This document shows, one piece after another, positions 28,744 to 38,310 of a DNA stretch of 64,000 nucleotides. The notes under the pieces were generated by a model that worked only from the letters and a program-made list of their open reading frames with translations, did no database searches and was not told where the DNA came from. The translations under genes were made by a program, and so were the position numbers. Origin of the DNA: Cedecea lapagei (GTDB lineage Bacteria > Pseudomonadota > Gammaproteobacteria > Enterobacterales > Enterobacteriaceae); assembly GCF_900635955.1 (NCBI RefSeq), contig NZ_LR134201.1, positions 4,712,001 to 4,776,000 of the forward strand, in the 5' to 3' direction. How positions within the stretch are numbered: position 1 is the first letter of the stretch; each line of letters starts with the position of its first letter.

Positions 28744-30426
28744 TTACTGCGGATAAGGCACCCAGTCGCCGCCGCTCAGTCGGACATAAGGCTTATCCTG
28801 GTACTTCAGCACGACTGCCGTGGCGTTCTCCGAAACCGGTGCGGTTTGCGGCAGATTGCTGGTTAGTGCGCGCCAGTCGACCCGATCGGCGACAAAGTTT
28901 TTGCCATCAACCGAGCGGGAAACCAGCTCTGAAATAGCCAGATAGCTACTTGGCTGGTTGATTTCAATCGCATCGCCATCGTGCGGCGCCTTCATGCCGA
29001 TAAATTTCACGCCAGCCGGAACGTGAGTGATATCCGGGCTTGGTATATCACGCAGACCCGAAACCTGCATTTTGTCGCCCTTCAGCGCGGCACCGTGCTC
29101 CGGCACAATCACCACCATCACTTTGCGGTTCGACTTCTCAAGCTCGGTCAGGAAGGCGTCCAGTTCATCAAACAGCTTCTGCGCACGCGCTTTATAGTCG
29201 GCCGTTTTGCTGTTGCCGGGGTAGTGGTTGCCATCGTGCAGCGGCACCAGGTTGTAGAAAGTGGCGGTACGCGGATTTGCGCCGTCATTTTGCTCTCCCT
29301 GCAGCCAGCGCTGCAGCACGGCTGTGTCGTCGTAGACAGGCGAATTATCAAACGCCAGCAGGTCACTCGGCAGGCCGCTCTGGTCCATCATCGGCACCTG
29401 AATGCCCCCGTTTTCGCGCACTTCTTTCAGGAAGTTACCGAACACGCCGTTGTGGTCCATCATCAGCTGCTGCTTAAAGCCGAGCCGGGCCAAATCGTCA
29501 AACAGATAACACTGGTTGCCCGCAGGTTCGTAGAGACCTTTATGCGAAGACTGGCCGCAGCTGGCGCGAAGCAGGCGAATCGCCGCCGGGCCGCTGTAGG
29601 AGGTGGCCGAGTTGAAGTTTTTGAACAGAATATCGAAGTGCTTCCACAGGGGATGGGAACCCAGGCCCACCGCCTCGATGTCGGACCAGGAAAGTGAGCA
29701 AATATTAATGATCAGCAGCTCAAAAGGCTGGGCGTCGGCGGGCAGCACGTCAGGGAATTTGGTCTGCCGTTTGGCCTCGCTGGCGTAGAAGCTGTTAAGC
29801 CAGGCGGTAATGTTATCGCTGGTTGGCGGAGCGGTTTGTGCCGGAATGTCACCGGGAACCGGCGCCAGCGTAGTGCCGGAGGCCGCTGGTGTCGTCGAGC
29901 CGCCAGCGCTGACGGAGGCCGTGGTTTGTGAGGCCGATGGCAGCAAAGAGATCGCCGGGCCAGCAATCGTTAACACATTCAGCCATACCAGAATAGCGAC
30001 CACAAAAACCGTCACGCGCAGCCACTGTGAAACAAAAAGCCAGGCGACCAGCAGGACAAACGCCGCGCCGATCATCTGCCAGTTTATAAAGCGGTTGACC
30101 AGATCGAGCAGGTAGTCTGCGCTGAAGCCGACGATCTGAGAGCCCTGGCTCATTATGCTGTCGGGCCCGGGCAGCCAGGTGTCGTGCCAGAAGAGGCCAA
30201 TCCCGACGGGCAGGGCAACCCAGTTACGCAGCTTATGGAGCTTCAGCGGCGGCAAAGGGAACAGCAAAAAGGCCACAAAGACCAGGTTTGCCAGCGGGTG
30301 AAAATTAAGATAGCCGGTCCACAGCAGCGCGAACTTCAACAGGAAGTAGTAGTTCCAGCCACCCAGGCCACGCCAGTACTGGAGAAAAGAAGCGGGAGAC
30401 TTAGCCGTTTGAGAGTGATTAGTCAT
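28744..30426 (-). CDS. bcsG: Cellulose phosphoethanolamine transferase BcsG
   Basis: Inner-membrane enzyme that adds phosphoethanolamine to nascent cellulose in the periplasm, making the pEtN-cellulose of enterobacterial biofilms. It has 560 residues (E. coli 559). Four to five N-terminal membrane helices (about 1-150) lead to a Ser/Thr/Pro-rich linker (SASQTTASVSAGGSTTPAAS). The zinc-dependent alkaline-phosphatase-like domain follows, with INICSLSWSDIE, the nucleophile Ser in SATSYSGPAAIR, and the metal ligands in VIVPEHGAALKGDK. The gene overlaps bcsF by 8 bases and ends the bcsEFG operon, followed by a strong terminator. Confidence 0.96.
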   Translation of the reverse strand: MTNHSQTAKSPASFLQYWRGLGGWNYYFLLKFALLWTGYLNFHPLANLVFVAFLLFPLPPLKLHKLRNWVALPVGIGLFWHDTWLPGPDSIMSQGSQIVGFSADYLLDLVNRFINWQMIGAAFVLLVAWLFVSQWLRVTVFVVAILVWLNVLTIAGPAISLLPSASQTTASVSAGGSTTPAASGTTLAPVPGDIPAQTAPPTSDNITAWLNSFYASEAKRQTKFPDVLPADAQPFELLIINICSLSWSDIEAVGLGSHPLWKHFDILFKNFNSATSYSGPAAIRLLRASCGQSSHKGLYEPAGNQCYLFDDLARLGFKQQLMMDHNGVFGNFLKEVRENGGIQVPMMDQSGLPSDLLAFDNSPVYDDTAVLQRWLQGEQNDGANPRTATFYNLVPLHDGNHYPGNSKTADYKARAQKLFDELDAFLTELEKSNRKVMVVIVPEHGAALKGDKMQVSGLRDIPSPDITHVPAGVKFIGMKAPHDGDAIEINQPSSYLAISELVSRSVDGKNFVADRVDWRALTSNLPQTAPVSENATAVVLKYQDKPYVRLSGGDWVPYPQ

Positions 30427-30610
30427 GTTGATGGTTTGCCTTGACGGAATGTCGGCGCAGGGTTCCGGCCGGTTTAACGTAGCGTGGTCTTAAAAACATC
30501 AGCCGTATCGCAGCGTTAAGGCGTGGCAGCCAGCGGTGCGCGGTGTAGCCCAGCGGAATAAATATTATCGCGCAAAGCACCACGAGCTGAATGATGTCGG
30601 TGATGTTCAT
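30419..30610 (-). CDS. bcsF: Cellulose synthase membrane-anchor protein BcsF
   Basis: Small inner-membrane protein of 63 residues (E. coli 63). It starts MNITDIIQLVVLCAIIFIPL, a single membrane helix, and ends in a basic cytoplasmic tail (RPRYVKPAGTLRRHSVKANH). In E. coli BcsF recruits BcsE to the membrane and is needed for pEtN decoration by BcsG. The start ATG shares one base with the bcsE stop, and the end overlaps bcsG by 8 bases, so the three are tightly coupled. Confidence 0.94.
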   Translation of the reverse strand: MNITDIIQLVVLCAIIFIPLGYTAHRWLPRLNAAIRLMFLRPRYVKPAGTLRRHSVKANHQHD

Positions 30611-32172
30611 TATTTTGTCTGCTCCCTCGGTGATTCATCCAGCAGCGTGACGGGCACGGGCTGTCGACGCCAGCTGTGTCCGTTACGGCTGGCATGGCGG
30701 ACGGTGTTCAGGTCGAGCGTTGAGGCAAGCGGTTTCGCCCATTTCTCCGGATGCATAGCCTGCATCTGGACTATTTCAGCCGCGATTTGACTGTCCTCGA
30801 ACCACACCATGCGGTTGGTGAAAATATCGTTCACCGGCAGAGGGAAAATGTGGTTAAGCGCGGTATCCAGATCGTTAATTCGGCAGAAGGAGAGGAACAG
30901 CACCAGCCGATTCTCTCCCAGGGTCACGATGTCCCCCATGCGGTTGGGGCGGCACAGGGTAAGCGCTTGCTCAACGCGCAGCCCCGGCACGGGCCGCAGG
31001 GCAACCATCACCCCTTTGCCATCTTGCGGCAGCAGAGCATTGTTCATCAGCGTGCCGATAGCGTCGCAGAACACCTCCCAGGGCTGGAAGCCGCGCAGCT
31101 TCAGCGGCTGCATCTGGTCTATCAGAACGCTAATGTCCTCCGGCACACGGCGGGTGAATTTAGCACCCTGCACGCTTTCTATCATGGTCAGGCAGCGTGA
31201 AAGCGGGGCGTTCCACGGAACGATCAGCGTTGCGCCGCAGCCCAGCAGCAGCCTCTCGTCGGTAGCTCGCAGGCTGGCCTGATTTTCGCGCACGATCAGT
31301 TTTAATGCGCTGCCTCGCTGGCGGCGAAGCGCGTGGATCTGACGGGCGATACTGTTGATCTGGCCGTTTTGAGTGAGGGAAAAGATAATGGTGGCGGCCT
31401 GAGCGGTGCGGGCTGCCTCAAACAGCTGCTCATTATTCTCGAACAGCTGCCAGTTTTCAGACAGGGGAGGGGCGCCTTCCAGCACGGCGATATGGCCGAG
31501 TACGCGCTTTTCATCGCTGCGGGGCTGAGGGGCGCTTTCGGCATTCTCCACCACCTGCCACGCCTCATTCTGCCAGTGGACGTTCAGTTGCTGATCGGCG
31601 GTCACGCCTTTTTCATTACACCAAAAGGCGACATCATAGCGGTGAATATCGCTTTGGGTACGCAGGCTGGCAAGTCCGGAAAGGCTGCGGTGTTCGCTGA
31701 CTAATAATGAGAATTGTTTGTCGTTATTATTTCCGACATTAACAAAAAGCAGGCTGCACTTATTGTTTTTGGTCCATTGACCCATTCCTGAGATCCAATG
31801 CCTAAGATCTGCGGTAGATATATTGTCCCAGACGTTATCTGAACTTAAGAGAATAAAAAAGTAATCTTCCGGATCAATACTGCACAGCAAATCGCGCCGC
31901 AGCGAGTTAAGTCCATGGAGAGATGAAGGCATTGAAAAAAGACGTATTTCTTCCGGCCCCTGGGCTGGATCGAGCGTTATCGCTTGTTTTGGCGCTGCCA
32001 GCATGCTCACTATGGCGACATTGGCATCCGGGTTTTGTGACGCAATAGTTTGATTAACAAGCTTTATTGCATCATCCTGACGATCTACGTTTAGCCACCA
32101 GACGCCGCCAACGGGCATATGGCTCAATTCGTTCCACAACGAACGGATGCCAAGCGAAAATATGGGTTCCAT
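30610..32172 (-). CDS. bcsE: c-di-GMP-binding cellulose regulator BcsE
   Basis: Cytoplasmic regulatory subunit of the cellulose secretion complex, 520 residues (E. coli 523). It has a degenerate receiver/P-loop-like N-terminal part and a degenerate GGDEF-like domain. The I-site-type motif RxGD that binds c-di-GMP is present as RMGD at residues 411-414 (PNRMGDIVTLGENRLVLFLS). In E. coli it binds BcsRQ and, through BcsF, the membrane, and boosts cellulose output. The start at 32172 follows a GGAG site. It is the first gene of bcsEFG, divergent from bcsRQABZC, with a 172-base shared promoter region. Confidence 0.95.
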   Translation of the reverse strand: MEPIFSLGIRSLWNELSHMPVGGVWWLNVDRQDDAIKLVNQTIASQNPDANVAIVSMLAAPKQAITLDPAQGPEEIRLFSMPSSLHGLNSLRRDLLCSIDPEDYFFILLSSDNVWDNISTADLRHWISGMGQWTKNNKCSLLFVNVGNNNDKQFSLLVSEHRSLSGLASLRTQSDIHRYDVAFWCNEKGVTADQQLNVHWQNEAWQVVENAESAPQPRSDEKRVLGHIAVLEGAPPLSENWQLFENNEQLFEAARTAQAATIIFSLTQNGQINSIARQIHALRRQRGSALKLIVRENQASLRATDERLLLGCGATLIVPWNAPLSRCLTMIESVQGAKFTRRVPEDISVLIDQMQPLKLRGFQPWEVFCDAIGTLMNNALLPQDGKGVMVALRPVPGLRVEQALTLCRPNRMGDIVTLGENRLVLFLSFCRINDLDTALNHIFPLPVNDIFTNRMVWFEDSQIAAEIVQMQAMHPEKWAKPLASTLDLNTVRHASRNGHSWRRQPVPVTLLDESPREQTK

Positions 32173-32240
32173 GGGGTCCCCTGGAGATAAATTAGTATGG
32201 ATGTCAGTTTACTAGCGTAAGCTAAGAAAGAAACCTACCA

Positions 32241-32269
32241 TTGAAAATAAACAGCATCAGTTTTAGCAT
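32241..32269 (+). promoter_or_regulatory. Candidate promoter of bcsRQABZC
   Basis: TTGAAA (32241-32246), 17 bases, TAGCAT (32264-32269), about 75 bases before the bcsR ATG in the AT-rich divergent region. Matches are 5/6 and 4/6 to the sigma-70 consensus. Confidence 0.45.
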
Positions 32270-32344
32270 TGTAAAACATTTTTCGTTTTCCGGACATTTG
32301 CCGTTATCAATGGTGACGTAACCTGGCCGAGGGATGACTTCCGA

Positions 32345-32530
32345 ATGCAAGATGAAGAGACTGGCAATGCTCAGGAAAACAAGCTTGTTTATGCCTTCCA
32401 AAATGATTTTCTGGCGCTAAGTAAAGCATTTTCGTTGCCGGAAATAGATTACACCGATATATCGCAGCAGGAACAGCTGGCTGCGGCAATCAAGCGTTGG
32501 CCGCTGCTGGCAGAATTAACGCAACAATAG
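32345..32530 (+). CDS. bcsR: Cellulose biosynthesis regulatory protein BcsR
   Basis: Small cytoplasmic protein of 61 residues, the usual BcsR size. The core YAFQNDFLALSKAFSLPEID followed by YTDI and the ending RWPLLAELTQQ match the family (DUF2629/YhjR). In E. coli BcsR forms a complex with BcsQ and BcsE that stabilises and tunes the Bcs macrocomplex. It is the first gene of the bcsRQABZC operon and is followed by bcsQ after 11 bases. Confidence 0.93.
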   Translation: MQDEETGNAQENKLVYAFQNDFLALSKAFSLPEIDYTDISQQEQLAAAIKRWPLLAELTQQ

Positions 32531-32541
32531 GAGTCGGCCTG

Positions 32542-33276
32542 ATGGCTGTCATTGGGTTACAAGGGTTGCGTGGTGGCGTCGGAACGACCTCTATCACTGC
32601 GGCGCTTGGTTGGTCGTTGCAGCAGCTAGGTGAATCGGTACTGGTCATCGATATCTCGCCGGATAATCTGCTGCGCATGTTTTATAATATTGATTTCGCA
32701 GAGCCTAAAGGCTGGGCGCGCGCCATGCTGGATAACGATGACTGGCGTAAAAGCGCGTGGCGCTATACCAGCCATCTCGATATCTTGCCGTTTGGTCAAT
32801 TGAGCCCGGCAGAGCATGAAACGTTTGAGGTGGTGGAAAAGGCCCTCGGGCAGTTCAGCTATTTCCTGGCCGATCTGAAAGAGAGCCAGCGATACCAGTG
32901 GATTTTGCTGGATCTGCCGCATGGCTTCAATGCATTGACGCGTCAGATTCTGGCGCAGACCGATCGCGTCTTGACGGTGGTCAAACCGGACACAAACTGC
33001 CATATCCGCTTGCATCAGCAGGCGCTGCCACAGGGGGCGCACATACTGGTGAACTATCTGCTGGTCGCCAGTCAATTACAGGATGATATCTATCAAATCT
33101 GGCTGCAGAGTCAGCGCAAGATGATCCCTGTTGTGCTTCACCGCGATGAAGCGATGGCCGAAAGTGCGGCGATCAAGCAGCCGCTGGGGGAATATCGCCC
33201 GGATTCGCTGATGGCTGAAGAAATGATGACGCTCGCCAACTGGTGCCTGCTGAACCTTTCAGGGCAGAAGGCATGA
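32542..33276 (+). CDS. bcsQ: Cellulose biosynthesis ATPase BcsQ (MinD/ParA type)
   Basis: SIMIBI-class ATPase needed for assembly and polar placement of the cellulose synthase. It has 244 residues (E. coli about 250). The deviant Walker A motif is GGVGTTSITAALGWSLQ near residue 9; the family also has Thr in place of the signature lysine. LDLPHGFNALTRQIL is the switch II region. The ATG at 32542 follows an AGGAG site and gives the family start MAVIGLQGLRGGVG. The frame is open, unlike E. coli K-12, where an early stop in bcsQ blocks cellulose production. The stop overlaps the bcsA start by 4 bases. Confidence 0.95.
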   Translation: MAVIGLQGLRGGVGTTSITAALGWSLQQLGESVLVIDISPDNLLRMFYNIDFAEPKGWARAMLDNDDWRKSAWRYTSHLDILPFGQLSPAEHETFEVVEKALGQFSYFLADLKESQRYQWILLDLPHGFNALTRQILAQTDRVLTVVKPDTNCHIRLHQQALPQGAHILVNYLLVASQLQDDIYQIWLQSQRKMIPVVLHRDEAMAESAAIKQPLGEYRPDSLMAEEMMTLANWCLLNLSGQKA

Positions 33277-35882
33277 GTAATCTGGCTTCGTGGTTGTTAT
33301 TGCCCTCCGCCAGTCGGCGGTTGGGAGAGCGTTATCGTACTTTTCGCCGTAACGGCGCTCCGCTTTTCAGCGCCGTGCTGGGCTGTATCGTCTTGATTCT
33401 GGCCTGGGTTTTTCTGCCGCTTGAAGGCCAGCGCTGGAGCCGCATACGCGCCGGGCATCACCACTTCTACCCGCATATTAATCCCGACAGGCCTCGCCCG
33501 CTGGACGTAATACGCTATGTGATCCAAAGCCTGTGGCTGATGCTCCGGGCCGGCAAGCAAACCCGGCGTCCCCGTGTTAGATCCTTTGAGCGGATGCAGG
33601 CGTGGCGTGAGAGCTGGCATAGCTGGCTGAATAGGCTGCCGGAAAACTTTAGCAACCGGACGCAGCATCTGGACGAGAAGAAAGAGCTGGGCCATATCAG
33701 CCACACCGCCCGACGGATTATTCTTGGCGTCATCGTGGTTTTTTCCGCCGTGCTTGCTCTGCTTTGCATCACGCAGCCGTTTAACCCGCTGTCGCAGTTT
33801 ATCTTCCTGATGCTGCTGTGGGGCGTGGCGCTGCTGGTTCGGCGTTTGCCCGGACGCTTCTCCGCGCTGATGCTTATCGTGCTGTCGCTGACCGTTTCCT
33901 GCCGTTATATCTGGTGGCGCTATACCTCGACCCTGAACTGGAATGACCCGGTTAGCCTGGTGTTTGGTCTGATTTTGCTGTTTGCCGAAACCTACGCCTG
34001 GCTGGTGCTGGTGATGGGCTACTTCCAGGTTGTGTGGCCGCTTAACCGCCAGCCGGTACCGATGCCCAAAGACATGAACAGCTGGCCGGTGGTCGATATT
34101 TTTGTGCCGACCTATAACGAAGAACTTCACGTTGTGAAGGGGACTATTTACGCCTCGCTGGGCATCGACTGGCCGAAGGATAAGCTGAATATCTGGATCC
34201 TGGACGATGGCGGGCGCGACGAGTTCAAGCAGTTCGCCGATATGGTCGGGGTAAATTACATCGCCCGGCCAACCCACGAGCACGCAAAGGCGGGGAATAT
34301 CAACAACGCGCTGAAGTATGCCAAAGGTGATTTCGTTGCCATCTTTGACTGCGACCACGTGCCAACGCGCTCCTTCCTGCAGCTGACCATGGGGTGGTTC
34401 TTCAAAGAGAAACAGCTGGCGATGATGCAGACGCCGCACCATTTCTTCTCCCCTGATCCGTTCGAGCGCAACCTGGGGCGTTTTCGCAAAACGCCTAACG
34501 AAGGCACGCTGTTCTATGGGCTGGTGCAGGACGGTAACGACATGTGGGATGCCACGTTCTTCTGCGGCTCTTGCGCGGTGATCCGCCGTGGGCCGTTGGA
34601 TGAAATTGGCGGCATTGCCGTTGAAACCGTAACTGAAGATGCGCATACGTCGCTGCGTCTGCACCGGCGGGGTTACACCTCGGCTTACCTGCGAATTCCG
34701 CAGGCGGCCGGGCTGGCAACGGAAAGTCTTTCGGCGCATATAGGCCAGCGTATTCGCTGGGCGCGCGGGATGACGCAGATTTTCCGTCTTGATAACCCGT
34801 TCTTTGGTAAAGGGCTGAAGTTTGCCCAGCGGCTCTGCTACGCCAACGCCATGTTCCATTTCCTGTCGGGGATCCCGCGGCTTATCTTCCTGACGGCACC
34901 GCTGGCGTTCCTGCTGTTCCATGCCTATATCATCTACGCGCCGGCCCTCATGATTGCGCTGTTTGTCCTGCCGCATATGATCCACGCCAGCCTGACCAAC
35001 TCTAAAATTCAGGGCAAATATCGCCATTCGTTCTGGAGTGAAATCTACGAAACCGTGCTGGCCTGGTACATCGCCCAGCCTACGCTGGTGGCGCTGTTCA
35101 ACCCACACAAAGGGAAGTTCAACGTGACGGCGAAGGGCGGCCTGGTCGAAAACGAGTATGTAGACTGGGTGATAACACGTCCTTATCTGGTGCTGGTGCT
35201 GGTAAACCTGCTGGGCGTGGCCGTCGGCGCATGGCGTTTCTTCTATGGCCCGGAAAACGAGGCGCTAACGGTGGTGGTGAGCCTGCTTTGGGTGTTCTAC
35301 AACCTGATCATTCTCGGCGGCGCCGTGGCCGTCTCGGTGGAAAGTAAGCAGGTCAGGCGAGCGCACCGCGTTGAAATTGCTATGCCGGCGGCGCTGGCGC
35401 GTGAAGATGGCCATCTGTTCCCCTGCACGGTGCATGACTATTCAGACGGTGGGGTTGGCATCAAGATCAATGGCCCTGGTCAGGTACTGGAAGGGCAAAA
35501 AGTAAACCTGCTGCTGAAGCGTGGGGCGCAGGAGTTCTTCTTCCCCGCCCAGGTTGTGAGGGTCTTCGGGGAGGAAGTCGGCCTGCAGCTGGCGCAGATG
35601 AGCACTAAGCAACATATTGATTTTATTCAGTGTACTTTTGCCCGCGCCGATACCTGGGCGCTGTGGCAGGACAGTTTCCCTGAGGATAAACCGCTGGAAA
35701 GCCTGGTGGATATTCTCAAGCTGGGTTTCCGGGGCTACCGGCACCTCGCGGAGTTTGCTCCACCGTCATTGAAGTTTGTTTTCCACGCAATCACCGTGCT
35801 GGTGGACTGGGTTGTGTCGTTTATTCCTCACAATCCTGTGGCCGAGCCAGCAAAACGGCGGACCTTGTCTGCGCTGGCCTGA
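33273..35882 (+). CDS. bcsA: Cellulose synthase catalytic subunit BcsA
   Basis: Inner-membrane GT2 enzyme that polymerises UDP-glucose into beta-1,4-glucan and extrudes it through its own channel when c-di-GMP is bound. It has 869 residues (E. coli 872). Catalytic motifs are DDG (D311, D312), DxD (D359, D361), TED (454-456) and QRIRW (492-496). Eight or so membrane helices flank the glycosyltransferase domain. The PilZ domain has R695 and R699 (RRAHR) and DYSDGGVGIKI for c-di-GMP binding. All key residues are kept, so it should be active. The ATG overlaps the bcsQ stop. A 141-base gap before bcsB is much longer than I recall for E. coli. Confidence 0.98.
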   Translation: MSNLASWLLLPSASRRLGERYRTFRRNGAPLFSAVLGCIVLILAWVFLPLEGQRWSRIRAGHHHFYPHINPDRPRPLDVIRYVIQSLWLMLRAGKQTRRPRVRSFERMQAWRESWHSWLNRLPENFSNRTQHLDEKKELGHISHTARRIILGVIVVFSAVLALLCITQPFNPLSQFIFLMLLWGVALLVRRLPGRFSALMLIVLSLTVSCRYIWWRYTSTLNWNDPVSLVFGLILLFAETYAWLVLVMGYFQVVWPLNRQPVPMPKDMNSWPVVDIFVPTYNEELHVVKGTIYASLGIDWPKDKLNIWILDDGGRDEFKQFADMVGVNYIARPTHEHAKAGNINNALKYAKGDFVAIFDCDHVPTRSFLQLTMGWFFKEKQLAMMQTPHHFFSPDPFERNLGRFRKTPNEGTLFYGLVQDGNDMWDATFFCGSCAVIRRGPLDEIGGIAVETVTEDAHTSLRLHRRGYTSAYLRIPQAAGLATESLSAHIGQRIRWARGMTQIFRLDNPFFGKGLKFAQRLCYANAMFHFLSGIPRLIFLTAPLAFLLFHAYIIYAPALMIALFVLPHMIHASLTNSKIQGKYRHSFWSEIYETVLAWYIAQPTLVALFNPHKGKFNVTAKGGLVENEYVDWVITRPYLVLVLVNLLGVAVGAWRFFYGPENEALTVVVSLLWVFYNLIILGGAVAVSVESKQVRRAHRVEIAMPAALAREDGHLFPCTVHDYSDGGVGIKINGPGQVLEGQKVNLLLKRGAQEFFFPAQVVRVFGEEVGLQLAQMSTKQHIDFIQCTFARADTWALWQDSFPEDKPLESLVDILKLGFRGYRHLAEFAPPSLKFVFHAITVLVDWVVSFIPHNPVAEPAKRRTLSALA

Positions 35883-36023
35883 GGACATTGCTTATGTGGG
35901 GGAGAAGAAGCGTGGTTTTTCTCTCCCTGAAGCCAGCAGCCGAAAATCACGAATTGATGCTCTCTGGTGTTTCTTCTTTCGCCTGAGGTTTGCCAACAGC
36001 CTGTTTAATTTGATGAAAACGCG

Positions 36024-38306
36024 ATGAAAAGAAAAATATCCTGGTTTTATGCAGCAGCGGTAGGCCTCAGCGCCCTGCCTGTTACGGTGGCGATCGCGAC
36101 TGACGCGACGCCGGCTCCGACGGTTCCGGCCGTGGCGACGTCAAATGCGCCCATCGTCGCCGAAACTGTGCCTTCTCGCGATGTAAAACTGAATTTTGCA
36201 CAAATTGCGCCGCCGCCGGGAAGCATGGTGTTAACCGGCGTGAACCCGAACGGTGGGGTTGAGTTCGGCATGCGTCAGGATGAAATCGTCTCGAAGGCGC
36301 TGCTGAATCTTGAATACACGCCCTCGCCTTCGCTGCTGCCGGTGCAGTCTCAGCTAAAAGTCTATCTTAACGACGAGCTGATGGGCGTCCTCCCGGTGAC
36401 GAAAGAGCAGCTAGGCAAGAAGACCTTCGCCCAGGTACCGGTCGATCCACTCTATATCACCGACTTTAACCGCGTGCGGCTGGAGTTTGTCGGTCACTAC
36501 CGCGACATCTGTGAAAACCCGGCCAGCACGACGCTGTGGATGGACGTCGGGCGCAGCAGCTCTCTGGCGCTGACCTACCAGCGTTTGCCGGTACAAAACG
36601 ACCTTTCACACTTCCCGGTGCCGTTCTTCGACTCTCGTGATAACCGCCCGCTGACGCTGCCGATTGTCTTCGCCGCCAGCCCGGATATCGAACAGCAGCG
36701 CGCCGCAGGGATTGTCGCTTCATGGTTTGGCTCCCGCACGGCGTGGCGCGGGCAGAGCTTCCCGGTGCTTTACAACCAGCTGCCAACAAGCAACGGTATT
36801 GTGTTTGCCACCAACGACAAGCGCCCGGACTTCCTGCGCGACCATCCGGCAGTGCAGGCGCCGACCGTTGAAATGATGAGCCACCCGGACAACCCGTACG
36901 TCAAACTGCTGGTCGTGATGGGTCGGGATGACAAGGACCTCGTTCAGGCTGCCAAAGGGATTGCCCAGGGCAATATCCTGTTCCGCGGCAGCAGCGTCAC
37001 CGTGGACGACGTGAAGCCGCTGCTGCCTCGTCAACCTTACGATGCGCCAAACTGGGTGAGAACCGATCGCCCGGTCACGCTGGGCGAGATGAAGAGCTAT
37101 CAGGAGCAGCTGCAGTCCAGCGGCCTGGAGCCGGGCGCCATTAGCGTGACGATGAATCTGCCGCCGGATCTCTACCTGCTGCGCAGCAACGGCATCGACC
37201 TGAACCTGAAATACCGTTACACCGCGCCGGCGATGAAAGACAGCTCGCGCATGGATATCAGCCTGAACAACCAGTTCCTGCAGTCGTTTAACCTGACGCC
37301 GAGCGAAGAGAACAACAAGCTGCTGCTGCGCCTGCCGGTGCTGCAGGGGCTGCTGGACGGCAAAACCGACGTGTCGATCCCGGCGCTGCGCCTGGGCGCC
37401 GCCAACCAGCTGCGCTTTGACTTCTCCTATATGAATCCGATGCCGGGTGGTTCGATTGAGAACTGTATTACCTTCCAGCCGATTCAAAACCACGTTGTGG
37501 TGGAAGATGAGTCAACCATCGACTTCTCAAACTATCACCACTTTATTGCGATGCCGGATCTGCGCACCTTCGCAAATGCGGGCTTCCCGTTCAGCCGTAT
37601 GGCCGATCTCTCGCAAACCATTGTCGTGGTCAGCAAAGCGCCTGAACCTGCCCAGGTAACCGCGCTGCTGGATGCGCTTGGCACGATTGGCGCCCAAACC
37701 GGCTTCCCTGCTTTAAGCGTGAACCTCACGGATGACGGCGGCGCTATTCAGGGCAAAGATGCGGACATCCTGATCATCGGCACGATCCCATCGACGCTGA
37801 AAGACGACAAGCGCATCGATCTTCTGGTGGAGGCCGCGCAAAGCTGGGTGAAAACTCCGGTTCGTCAGACCCCGCTGCTGAGCAGCGTTGCCGATCCAAA
37901 AGAGCGCGCGGCGGATACGCAGACTACGGTGACCTCCCAGGGGGCAATGGCCGCCATCGTGGGCTTCCAGTCACCGTACAACGACCAGCGTAGCGTCCTC
38001 GCTTTACTGGCCGATAGCCCTCGCGGCTTCGAGCTGCTGAACAATGCGCTTAACGATAGCGGTAAACGTGCGGCGATTTCGGGGTCCGTTGCGGTGATTC
38101 GTGAGTCCGGCGTCGATAGCCTGCGCGTAGGTGATATTTACTACGTTGGCCATCTGCCGTGGTTCGAGCGCATCTGGTACGCATTGTCGAACCATCCGGT
38201 TCTGCTGGCTGTCTTTGCGGCGATAAGCGTGGTGCTGCTTGCCTGGGTGCTGTGGCGTATTCTGCGCATTATTAGCCGCCGCCGTATCGATCCGGAAAAC
38301 GAGTAA
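36024..38306 (+). CDS. bcsB: Cellulose synthase periplasmic subunit BcsB
   Basis: Periplasmic partner of BcsA, anchored by one C-terminal membrane helix (LLAVFAAISVVLLAWVLWRI) that is needed for BcsA activity. It has 760 residues (E. coli 779). The signal peptide is MKRKISWFYAAAVGLSALPV and onward, followed by a short Pro/Ala/Thr linker that accounts for the shorter length. The conserved jelly-roll and flavodoxin-like domains include RDVKLNFAQIAPPPGSMVL, TKEQLGKKTFAQVPVDPLY and GGSIENCITFQP. BcsB oligomerises into a crown that guides the polymer to BcsC. It is followed by bcsZ after 4 bases. Confidence 0.97.
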   Translation: MKRKISWFYAAAVGLSALPVTVAIATDATPAPTVPAVATSNAPIVAETVPSRDVKLNFAQIAPPPGSMVLTGVNPNGGVEFGMRQDEIVSKALLNLEYTPSPSLLPVQSQLKVYLNDELMGVLPVTKEQLGKKTFAQVPVDPLYITDFNRVRLEFVGHYRDICENPASTTLWMDVGRSSSLALTYQRLPVQNDLSHFPVPFFDSRDNRPLTLPIVFAASPDIEQQRAAGIVASWFGSRTAWRGQSFPVLYNQLPTSNGIVFATNDKRPDFLRDHPAVQAPTVEMMSHPDNPYVKLLVVMGRDDKDLVQAAKGIAQGNILFRGSSVTVDDVKPLLPRQPYDAPNWVRTDRPVTLGEMKSYQEQLQSSGLEPGAISVTMNLPPDLYLLRSNGIDLNLKYRYTAPAMKDSSRMDISLNNQFLQSFNLTPSEENNKLLLRLPVLQGLLDGKTDVSIPALRLGAANQLRFDFSYMNPMPGGSIENCITFQPIQNHVVVEDESTIDFSNYHHFIAMPDLRTFANAGFPFSRMADLSQTIVVVSKAPEPAQVTALLDALGTIGAQTGFPALSVNLTDDGGAIQGKDADILIIGTIPSTLKDDKRIDLLVEAAQSWVKTPVRQTPLLSSVADPKERAADTQTTVTSQGAMAAIVGFQSPYNDQRSVLALLADSPRGFELLNNALNDSGKRAAISGSVAVIRESGVDSLRVGDIYYVGHLPWFERIWYALSNHPVLLAVFAAISVVLLAWVLWRILRIISRRRIDPENE

Positions 38307-38310
38307 TCGT

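Noticed and set aside
33297..35108. 603-codon minus-strand frame opposite bcsA
   Set aside because: Antisense to an intact cellulose synthase; rich in Gln/His/Arg with no domain signal.
35776..36027. 83-residue frame overlapping the end of bcsA and the start of bcsB
   Set aside because: The first part is out of frame inside bcsA and no ribosome site or homology is seen. The ATGA overlap with bcsB is noted but not enough for a gene call.
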